Both the position numbers and the translations under genes were made by a program. Below the pieces are notes generated by a model that was not told the origin of the DNA, searched no databases, and was given only the letters and a program-made list of their open reading frames with translations. From assembly GCA_017552495.1 (NCBI GenBank), contig JAFZPW010000059.1:1-8547 (forward strand): 8,547 nucleotides of DNA, written 5' to 3'. Origin of the DNA: Clostridia bacterium. GTDB taxonomy: Bacteria; Bacillota; Clostridia; Oscillospirales; Butyricicoccaceae. Of this stretch, positions 1 through 5,213 are shown piece after piece (position 1 is the stretch's first letter; every line of letters starts with the position of its first letter).

Positions 1-293
1 CTGTGCGGTTCGCCTATGTGGACGCGGGAGAGGGGACGCTGGAACTGGATGGAGAGCGCATCGGCTACCGTGGCACTTTTTCCGGCGGGCGGGCCGAACA
101 GGTTCTCCGTCATGAGACCCTTCCCGGCTGCGCCGCCGCGCCGGGAGAATATCTGGAGCTTTATCACCCGGGCGCCGGGCTCATCCGCTATGTGCCGCAA
201 GACCCGGCCGAGGGGTGGCGCGTCACGCAGATCAAGGCGGCGCAGGAGCTCATCCACCGCCGCATGGAGGCGGCGGGAAAAAGCAACGTATAA
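1..293 (+). CDS. C-terminal end of an unidentified protein (5' truncated by window)
   Basis: An open frame enters from the left edge and stops at TAA 291-293. The GTG at position 3 is the first complete codon and is probably internal, so the true start lies outside the window. The visible 97 or so residues are hydrophilic. They look like alternating beta strands (for example GTLELDGERIGYRG and EYLELYHPGAGLIRYVPQDP) followed by a charged C-terminal helix (QIKAAQELIHRRMEAAG). I see no transmembrane segment or catalytic motif. The pattern faintly recalls C-terminal extensions of clostridial acyltransferase-like proteins, but that is an impression only and no function is assigned. The coding call is supported by the frame running to a stop 5 bases before a strong intrinsic terminator, which places the end of a transcription unit here. 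Confidence 0.6.
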   Translation, partial: VRFAYVDAGEGTLELDGERIGYRGTFSGGRAEQVLRHETLPGCAAAPGEYLELYHPGAGLIRYVPQDPAEGWRVTQIKAAQELIHRRMEAAGKSNV

Positions 294-298
294 TTTTC

Positions 299-330
299 AT
301 CCGCCCGCGCCGCCGGGCGGATTTTTCTTT
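299..330 (+). terminator. Intrinsic terminator of the first gene
   Basis: A perfect 9-bp GC-rich stem (299-307 with 314-322) has a 6-nt loop and is followed by TTTTTCTTT. It begins five bases after the stop codon at 291-293 and ends ten bases before the next promoter, so it insulates the mgtE unit from upstream transcription. Confidence 0.9.
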
Positions 331-340
331 GCCGTTTTGC

Positions 341-369
341 TTGACGGGGCGGGACGAACGCGGTAAAAT
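341..369 (+). promoter_or_regulatory. Sigma-A type promoter of the mgtE operon
   Basis: The -35 is TTGACG (341-346) and the -10 is TAAAAT (364-369), with an exact 17-bp spacer. Each hexamer matches consensus at five of six positions. Transcription would start near 376, giving a 5' leader of about 200 nt before mgtE, much longer than a simple ribosome binding site needs. Confidence 0.8.
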
Positions 370-375
370 AAAAGG

Positions 376-575
376 GTACGCAAGATCCCATTTTACGAAA
401 AAGAGAGGTGGAACACATGGACGCCGGAAGTACAGGCGGCACGCGGCCCAAAGGGCGGCGGCTGTGGACACACGGTTTTTTGGCGCCCGTGTTCACAGCC
501 TGAGACCTTGCGCCGAGTCCGCGACTTCCATTCCCCGGGGCGGGCCCCGGAACATCAACCGGAAGGAGCGACGCT
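376..575 (+). promoter_or_regulatory. Structured mgtE leader, possible translation-coupled switch
   Basis: The leader holds several strong pairings. One is a long hairpin (460-475 with 487-500): 14 pairs including one G-T, and a 2-nt bulge. Another is a CCGGGG/CCCCGG hairpin (535-540 with 545-550). A third is a 10-position helix of 520-529 with 561-570 that would cover the mgtE Shine-Dalgarno, with a tandem G-A mismatch in its middle. Segment 524-529 (ACTTCC) is also exactly complementary to GGAAGT at 426-431 inside the uORF, so two states are possible. CGCAAG (379-384) can pair with CTTGCG (507-512). I found no M-box (ykoK) core sequences. The pairings are seen in the sequence; the regulatory role is inference, based on mgtE genes often being magnesium-regulated through their leaders. 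Confidence 0.5.
417..503 (+). CDS. Candidate 28-aa leader peptide (uORF) upstream of mgtE
   Basis: ATG at 417 is preceded at 5-nt spacing by a good Shine-Dalgarno (AGGTGG, 406-411). The frame reads MDAGSTGGTRPKGRRLW, then THGFLAPVFTA, and stops at TGA 501-503, 72 bases before mgtE. It has an acidic start, one Thr-Arg-Pro-Lys stretch, an Arg-Arg pair and a hydrophobic end. It is not a run of a single amino acid, so it is not a classical amino-acid attenuator. The second half of the frame lies inside the long hairpin at 460-500, so a ribosome translating it would melt that hairpin. The role would be in cis, as with the mgtL leader peptide of the Salmonella mgtA gene, but I see no sequence identity to mgtL strong enough to claim homology. 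It could be a chance ORF. Confidence 0.4.
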   Translation: MDAGSTGGTRPKGRRLWTHGFLAPVFTA

Positions 576-1967
576 ATGACAGAGAAAGAACAATTTTCGG
601 AAAAGATCCTCTCGCTTTTGCAGGAGAAGAAGTACAGCGCCCTGCAAAAATACATGGATACCCTCAACCCCGCGGATATCGCGGAGTGCATGGAAGATCT
701 GCTGGACGACGGCGACATTCAGGAAGAAGAGCTGCCCCGCATCTTCCGCCTGCTGCCCAAGGAACTGGCCTCCGATACCTTCACCGAAATGGAGCCCGAG
801 TTTCAGGAGAAACTCATCGAGGCCTTTTCCGATAAGGAACTGGCTGAACTGATGGGCGATATGTTTCTGGACGATACGGTGGACGTGATCGAGGAGATGC
901 CCGCCAACGTGGTCAAGCGCATTTTGAAAAACGTGGACAGCGAGACCCGCAAGAGCATCAATCAGGTGCTCAATTATCCGGAAGACAGCGCCGGCAGCAT
1001 CATGACCATCGAATATGTGGATCTGCGCCCCGGCATGACGGTGCAGGAGGCCTTTGCCCGCATCCGGCAGACCGGCGTGGACAAGGAAACCATTTACATC
1101 TGCTACATCATCGGGCCCACCCGCAAGCTTCTGGGTCTGGTGTCGGTGCGCGAGCTGCTGCTGGCGAAGGACGACACCGTTTTGCGGGACATCATGGAGA
1201 CCAACATCATCTCGGTCACCACGCTGGACGACCGGGAAGACGTGGCCAATCTCTTTGCAAAATACAGCTTCGGCGCGCTGCCCGTGGTGGACAAGGAAAA
1301 CCGGCTGGTGGGCATCGTCACCGTGGACGACGCCATCGACGTTTTACAGGAAGAGGCCACCGAGGACATCGAAAAGATGGCCGCTATCACGCCCTCGGAG
1401 CATCCGTATCTCCGCGCCAAAACGTGGGAGATCTGGAAGCAGCGCATCCCATGGCTGCTGCTTTTGATGGTGTCGGCCACCTTTACCGGCATGATTATCA
1501 CCGGCTTTGAAAATGCGCTGGCAGCGCAGGCCGCGCTGATGGCCTTCATCCCCATGCTGATGGACACCGGCGGCAATTCCGGCTCTCAGGCGTCTGTCAC
1601 CGTCATCCGTAACCTGAGCTTGGGCGAGGTGGAGTTTGCCGACATCGGCAAGGTGCTGTGGAAAGAACTCCGCGTGTCGGTGATGTGCGGCGCGACGCTG
1701 GCCGCCGTGGCCTTCGGCAAGGTCATGCTCATCGACGGGCTTTTGATGAAAAATCCCGGCGTCACCGTCACCGTGGCGGCGGTGGTCTGCCTGACGCTGC
1801 TGCTCACCGTGGTGGTGGCAAAGCTGGTGGGCTGCAGCCTGCCGCTTTTGGCCAAAAAGATCGGCTTTGACCCCGCCGTGATGGCCTCGCCCTTTATCAC
1901 CACCATTGTAGACGCGCTTTCGCTCATCCTTTATTTCCGCATCGCCACTGTGATTTTGCATCTGTGA
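576..1967 (+). CDS. mgtE: Magnesium transporter MgtE
   Basis: This encodes a 463-residue homodimeric Mg2+ channel/transporter of the plasma membrane, of typical family length. In order it shows a cytosolic helical MgtE N domain (about 20-130), a CBS pair (about 135-260, including the PEDSAGSIMT entry motif and GALPVVD), a linker helix, and a five-helix membrane domain (about 290-463). The family signature TGGNSGSQ is at 331-338. Conserved acidic residues D432 (FDPAV) and D446 (TTIVD) lie near the C-terminus; D446 is at the position expected for the pore Asp of Thermus MgtE. In that family the N and CBS domains bind Mg2+ and close the pore when intracellular Mg2+ is high. The start at 576 is fixed by AAGGAG (563-568) seven bases upstream. 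The gene is first in a three-gene unit with a long structured leader. The assignment is secure. Confidence 0.97.
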   Translation: MTEKEQFSEKILSLLQEKKYSALQKYMDTLNPADIAECMEDLLDDGDIQEEELPRIFRLLPKELASDTFTEMEPEFQEKLIEAFSDKELAELMGDMFLDDTVDVIEEMPANVVKRILKNVDSETRKSINQVLNYPEDSAGSIMTIEYVDLRPGMTVQEAFARIRQTGVDKETIYICYIIGPTRKLLGLVSVRELLLAKDDTVLRDIMETNIISVTTLDDREDVANLFAKYSFGALPVVDKENRLVGIVTVDDAIDVLQEEATEDIEKMAAITPSEHPYLRAKTWEIWKQRIPWLLLLMVSATFTGMIITGFENALAAQAALMAFIPMLMDTGGNSGSQASVTVIRNLSLGEVEFADIGKVLWKELRVSVMCGATLAAVAFGKVMLIDGLLMKNPGVTVTVAAVVCLTLLLTVVVAKLVGCSLPLLAKKIGFDPAVMASPFITTIVDALSLILYFRIATVILHL

Positions 1968-1988
1968 TCCAGAAAAAGGAGACTCGCC

Positions 1989-2381
1989 ATGCTTAACATC
2001 GGCCTCACCTATACGCTGACCCATACGGTCCTGCCGGAAAACACTGCGCGCAGCCTGAAAAGCGGGGCGCTGGATGTTTTGGCCACACCCGTTATGATCG
2101 CCTGGATGGAGGAATGTTGTCTGGTGTGCGTTCAGCCGCAGTTGGAGGACGGCAAGACCACCGTTGGCACGGCGGTCAACGTCACGCACGAAGCCCCCAC
2201 GCCCGTGAACGGACAGGTGACGACCGCCTGCTTTTTGCGGAATATCGACGGGCGGCGGCTTACCTTTGCGGTGGAGGCCACCGACGGCAGCGGCATCATC
2301 GGCCGGGGCAGTCATGAGCGGTTTATCGTGGACGCCCGGCGGTTTCAGGAAAAATGCGACGCGAAAGAGGCGCAGACATAA
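1989..2381 (+). CDS. Hotdog-fold thioesterase, FlK (fluoroacetyl-CoA thioesterase) family
   Basis: This encodes a 130-residue cytosolic single-hotdog protein that probably hydrolyses a small acyl-CoA. Comparison with Streptomyces cattleya FlK (from memory) aligns the whole catalytic set at a constant offset of nine: T33, E41 and H67 match FlK T42, E50 and H76, and R111 in GSHERF matches the C-terminal His-Glu-Arg strand. The substrate-gating lid differs. The segment between P16 and T33 is about six residues shorter than in FlK and lacks both lid phenylalanines (FlK F33 and F36), so fluoroacetyl-CoA specificity is unlikely and the natural substrate is unknown. AAAGGAG (1975-1981) sits seven bases before the ATG. 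Only 21 bases separate it from mgtE and 13 from the amidase gene, so it is very likely co-transcribed with both. Family call firm; substrate open. Confidence 0.88.
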   Translation: MLNIGLTYTLTHTVLPENTARSLKSGALDVLATPVMIAWMEECCLVCVQPQLEDGKTTVGTAVNVTHEAPTPVNGQVTTACFLRNIDGRRLTFAVEATDGSGIIGRGSHERFIVDARRFQEKCDAKEAQT

Positions 2382-2394
2382 AAAGGAGGGAAGT

Positions 2395-3291
2395 ATGCTT
2401 TATATCGGCAAAGAATTTGTTACCAACAATCTCAGCCCGCACAACCCCCCCGCGGCTCGCTGCCGCAGCGGCGAGACCGTGATATTTCAGACCCGCGACT
2501 GTTATGACGACCGGCTTCGTGCCGACGGGACGGTGGATCATCCCGAGCTGGCGCTGGAAAATCCGGCTACCGGCCCGCTGTATGTGGAAGAGGCCGCACC
2601 CGGCGACGTGCTCAAGGTCAAAATCGAGAAGATCGACGTGAACCCCACCGGCCTGATGCGGGCCAGCACCTCCGCCGGGGCTTTTTACGATCTGGTGGAA
2701 TACCGAAAGGTGCGGCAGTTTGACCTCACCGGCGGCGAGGTGGCGTTTACCGACAAGCTCCGGTTTCCCATCGACACCATGATCGGCGTCATCGGCACCG
2801 CGCCCCGCACCGACACCGTGATGACCCACACGCCCGGCGCCCACGGCGGCAATATGGACTGCAACAAGATCGTGGCGGGCTCCACCCTCTATCTGCCCGT
2901 CAATGTGCCCGGTGCGCTGCTGTCCATGGGCGACCTGCACGCCCTGATGGGCGACGGCGAGGTGATGATCTGCGGACTGGAAACCGGCGGCGAGGTCACC
3001 GTCACCGTAGAGGCGATCAAAGACTTTCCCATGCCCACTCCCGCGCTGGCCTGCCGGGGCAGATTTTATTCCATTCAAAGCGCCAACACGCTGGAGCAGG
3101 CCTCTCGCCGCGCCTCCCGGGCCATGCTGCAATTTTTGCGGCAGACGACCCCCATGGATGTTTACGACTGCGCCATGCTCCTGAGTCTCAAGGGTGACCT
3201 GAGCGTCTGTCAGATCGTGGATCCGCAGCTCACCGTCCGCATGGGCATCGAGCAGAACATTTTGGACGCTTACGGCGTGATGCTTCCGTAA
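2395..3291 (+). CDS. Acetamidase/formamidase family protein
   Basis: This encodes a 298-residue protein of the FmdA/AmdA family, whose members hydrolyse short aliphatic amides (formamide, acetamide) to ammonia and the acid. The length is normal for bacterial members. Family hallmarks are visible throughout: DCYDD (35-39), the NPATGPLYVEEAAPGDVLKV segment (56-75), GAHGGNMD (148-155), the VNVPGALLSMGDLHALMGDGEV region (169-190) and the C-terminal DVYDCAMLLS (255-264). There is no signal peptide or membrane segment, so it is cytosolic. I chose ATG 2395 rather than in-frame codons upstream because a strong Shine-Dalgarno (AAAGGAGGG, 2382-2390) lies just before it and the upstream extension overlaps the thioesterase gene. 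It is the last gene of the mgtE unit. Substrate range cannot be read from the sequence, and many family members are uncharacterised. Confidence 0.93.
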   Translation: MLYIGKEFVTNNLSPHNPPAARCRSGETVIFQTRDCYDDRLRADGTVDHPELALENPATGPLYVEEAAPGDVLKVKIEKIDVNPTGLMRASTSAGAFYDLVEYRKVRQFDLTGGEVAFTDKLRFPIDTMIGVIGTAPRTDTVMTHTPGAHGGNMDCNKIVAGSTLYLPVNVPGALLSMGDLHALMGDGEVMICGLETGGEVTVTVEAIKDFPMPTPALACRGRFYSIQSANTLEQASRRASRAMLQFLRQTTPMDVYDCAMLLSLKGDLSVCQIVDPQLTVRMGIEQNILDAYGVMLP

Positions 3292-3301
3292 AACAGAAAA
3301 C

Positions 3302-3340
3302 AAAACGCGGCGTGACCGAAATCACGCCGCGTTTTTCTCT
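3302..3340 (+). terminator. Intrinsic terminator of the mgtE operon
   Basis: A perfect 14-bp inverted repeat (3302-3315 with 3322-3335) has the 6-nt loop CCGAAA and a downstream TTTTTCTCT tract. It starts ten bases after the amidase stop and closes the three-gene unit. Confidence 0.93.
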
Positions 3341-3378
3341 GCCGCGGGGAGAAAGGGGCAAATTCTACCGCCGTTCGG

Positions 3379-3407
3379 TTGCGCCTCGGGGAAAAATCTG
3401 ATACCAT
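3379..3407 (+). promoter_or_regulatory. Promoter of the XRE gene (extended -10)
   Basis: TACCAT (3402-3407) is preceded by TG at 3399-3400, an extended -10, with a weak -35 TTGCGC (3379-3384) at 17-bp spacing. It is the only good candidate between the operon terminator and the XRE start. Extended -10 promoters tolerate weak -35 boxes. Confidence 0.55.
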
Positions 3408-3410
3408 CAG
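3398..3410. promoter_or_regulatory. Dyad overlapping the -10, possible XRE operator
   Basis: CTGAT-ACC-ATCAG is a perfect 5+3+5 inverted repeat that covers the extended -10 of the XRE gene. A repressor dimer bound here would occlude RNA polymerase. The adjacent gene encodes a helix-turn-helix protein, which makes autoregulation the simplest reading, but binding is inferred. Confidence 0.4.
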
Positions 3411-3430
3411 GGCGAAAGGAAGGTGAGCGT

Positions 3431-4207
3431 ATGCATACCATTGACAAACAGGCTTTCGGCGCCTTTGTGGCGAGCCGCCGCAAGGAGCTGGGCTATACGC
3501 AAAAGGAACTGGCGCAAAAACTGTTTTTATCGGATAAGGCCGTCAGCAAGTGGGAAACCGGAGCCAGCATCCCCGATACCGGCATGCTCATCCCGCTGGC
3601 CGGACTGCTGGGGGTTTCGGTGACCGAGATGCTCTTGTGCCGTCGGATGGAACCGGGCGTCCCTGTGGAAACGGGGCAGGTGGAGACCCTGCTGAAAACG
3701 GCCATCGGCTATTCCGACGAAGAAACCGCCGCCCGGCGGGCCGGACGGCGGAAGTGGGGACTGATTTATGGCGCGGCCCTGCTGCTGGGCGCGGGGGGAT
3801 GGGCGAGCCTGCTTTTGTGTCGGCCGGATTTTCCCCAGGCGTTTGAATCGCTTTTTGCCATGCTGCTGACCGGGTCGATCCTGGGCGCGGTGTTTGGCGC
3901 CTATTTCTGCGTGTTTGCCAAGACCCGTCTGCCCGCCTTTTACGATGAAAACCGCTTGGGCTTTTACGCTGACGGGATCTTCCGCCTCAACCTGCCCGGC
4001 GTGCGCTTCAACAACAGCAACTGGCCCCATGTTTTAACGGCGGGCCGCCTTTGGAGCGCCGCCGCGATGGCGATTCTGCCGCTGCTGGGACATCTGGCGG
4101 GCGTCTTGCCCTGGCTTTCGGAAATGAACGTGACGGCAGCGGCGGGCGTCCTGTTCGTCGCAGGGCTGTTCCTTCCCCTGTGGACGGCGGCAAGAGCGCA
4201 CGAATGA
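3431..4207 (+). CDS. XRE-family regulator with C-terminal membrane domain
   Basis: This encodes a 258-residue protein. Residues about 9-64 form a Cro/C1-type helix-turn-helix (YTQKELAQKLFLSDKAVSKW with WETGASIPD), the usual DNA-binding unit. After a charged linker (about 70-108) come four likely membrane helices: about 109-130, 139-163, 205-227 and 233-254. Between helices 2 and 3 lies a conserved-looking soluble segment, YDENRLGFYADGIFRLNLPG (171-190) followed by FNNSNWPH (193-200). This architecture, a DNA-binding head tethered to the membrane, recurs in clostridia, and its signal is unknown. The Shine-Dalgarno AAGGAAGGTGA (3416-3426) supports ATG 3431. The gene is single, between a terminator upstream and an independent promoter downstream. 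The dyad at 3398-3410 suggests autoregulation. The HTH is certain; role and targets are not. Confidence 0.88.
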   Translation: MHTIDKQAFGAFVASRRKELGYTQKELAQKLFLSDKAVSKWETGASIPDTGMLIPLAGLLGVSVTEMLLCRRMEPGVPVETGQVETLLKTAIGYSDEETAARRAGRRKWGLIYGAALLLGAGGWASLLLCRPDFPQAFESLFAMLLTGSILGAVFGAYFCVFAKTRLPAFYDENRLGFYADGIFRLNLPGVRFNNSNWPHVLTAGRLWSAAAMAILPLLGHLAGVLPWLSEMNVTAAAGVLFVAGLFLPLWTAARAHE

Positions 4208-4259
4208 TTGCGATTCGGGCGATTCACAAGCGATCCGCCTCTTTTACAAAGCGGTTCTA

Positions 4260-4288
4260 TTGACTGCATTGATCCGGAATGGTATACT
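4260..4288 (+). promoter_or_regulatory. Strong promoter of the phospholipase-fold gene
   Basis: TTGACT (4260-4265) and TATACT (4283-4288) are separated by exactly 17 bp, each matching consensus at five of six positions. It lies 50 bases before the next start codon, so that gene is transcribed independently of the XRE gene. Confidence 0.85.
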
Positions 4289-4337
4289 GTAACAAATTTT
4301 AGCGATTTTTTGCTGTGGTGAATGGAGAGATCTCGGT

Positions 4338-5027
4338 ATGGCATCGTGGATGATACATCTGAGAATCGCGGACGAGCTTCTTAAGCGTCTTCCCCGAATG
4401 GATGAAACGGCATTTGTCATGGGAAATATGGCTCCGGACAGCGGTGTTCCCAATTCGGACGGGACGGAATTTCATACACCCAAAGCGATAACGCATTTTT
4501 ACAAGCAGACGGCTTCGGGGAGAACGATTGATGTGGATGCATTCTGTAAAAGATATTTTCATCAAACCGCTATCTCTGCCTACAATTTGAAGGAATATTC
4601 CTTCTTTCTTGGCTATTATCTTCATCTGCTGACCGATGTCCGGTGGACGGAAACCATCCTTTCCGGGCTGAAAACGGCTGATCCAAACGCATATGCCGAG
4701 AACAAAAAGAAGCTGATCGAGGCGGCAAAAGAGGACTGGTACGATCTTGATTTTCTTTATCTGGAAAAGCACCCGGACTTTCACGCTTTTTCCGTTTATG
4801 AAAATGCCATAGGGTTTGACAACCTGTTTATGGATCTGTTCAGCAGGGACGCGTTTGACAACCGGCGTCAGGATATCTGCAGCTTTTATCATGGGAAAGA
4901 GCATGGCGATCTTTACAGAGCGTACAAATACCTGACATGGGAACAGGCGGATGCTTTTGTTCAGGACACAGCGAAATGGCTTCTGGAACAAGCAAGGTTT
5001 GCTTTGAAAGAATCAGGAAGCTTCTGA
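4338..5027 (+). CDS. Zinc-dependent phospholipase C-fold protein
   Basis: This encodes a 229-residue protein resembling the zinc-dependent phospholipase C family (Pfam Zn_dep_PLPC type). The all-helical fold is suggested by the N-terminal MASWMIHLRIADELL, then GNMAPDSG (29-36), THF (52-54) and FLGYYLHLLTD (90-100). Likely metal ligands are H7, D34, H53, H96 and D100. It has no signal peptide, unlike secreted clostridial phospholipases, so it is probably cytosolic; real substrates of such short intracellular members are unknown. The start is set by GGAGAG (4324-4329), partly inside the small palindrome GAGATCTC (4327-4334). Base composition and codon choice are visibly more AT-rich than in every neighbouring gene (many TTT, ATT, AAA and TAT codons), which suggests later acquisition. 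It converges on thrS and shares a terminator with it. Confidence 0.82.
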   Translation: MASWMIHLRIADELLKRLPRMDETAFVMGNMAPDSGVPNSDGTEFHTPKAITHFYKQTASGRTIDVDAFCKRYFHQTAISAYNLKEYSFFLGYYLHLLTDVRWTETILSGLKTADPNAYAENKKKLIEAAKEDWYDLDFLYLEKHPDFHAFSVYENAIGFDNLFMDLFSRDAFDNRRQDICSFYHGKEHGDLYRAYKYLTWEQADAFVQDTAKWLLEQARFALKESGSF

Positions 5028-5097
5028 TCGGGGAAAGGGGCCGTTGTCCGCAAGGATCGCGAGCGTCGGATTTTGCACCCACAAGCGGGAACAAACA

Positions 5098-5140
5098 AAG
5101 CAGGCGTGACCCGAGCGGTCACGCCTGCTTCCTGTTTTTT
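5098..5140. terminator. Shared bidirectional terminator between convergent genes
   Basis: A perfect 14-bp inverted repeat (5098-5111 with 5117-5130) has a 5-nt loop. On the plus strand it is followed by CCTG and six Ts. On the minus strand it is followed by a T-rich TGTTTGTT tract. It lies between the end of the phospholipase-fold gene (5027) and the end of thrS (5214), and nothing else is recognisable in that gap. Confidence 0.85.
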
Positions 5141-5213
5141 CTTGGCAAACGCTTGTCGAAAAGCGCATTCCTTGCGGAGCCGGCCACGGGCGGCGTTTGC
5201 GCTTCAAGCGAAC

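Noticed and set aside
376..575. M-box (ykoK) magnesium riboswitch upstream of mgtE
   Set aside because: The conserved M-box core segments are not present in any recognisable form, although location and length would fit.
1344..2315. Long minus-strand open frame opposite mgtE and the thioesterase gene
   Set aside because: It spans two convincing genes and their junction in antisense, and its His/Gly/Arg-rich translation resembles no protein.
1989..3291. A fluoroacetamide/fluoroacetate detoxification pair (amidase plus FlK)
   Set aside because: The thioesterase lacks the FlK lid phenylalanines, and an amidase would create rather than remove fluoroacetate, so the idea is not supported.
2323..3303. 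Long minus-strand open frame opposite the amidase gene
   Set aside because: It is antisense to a full-length acetamidase/formamidase gene, with no supporting ribosome binding site or domain.
4208..4259. Intrinsic terminator directly after the XRE gene
   Set aside because: Only weak, interrupted pairing (around GGCG/CGCC) precedes a short CTCTTTT run; no convincing stem.
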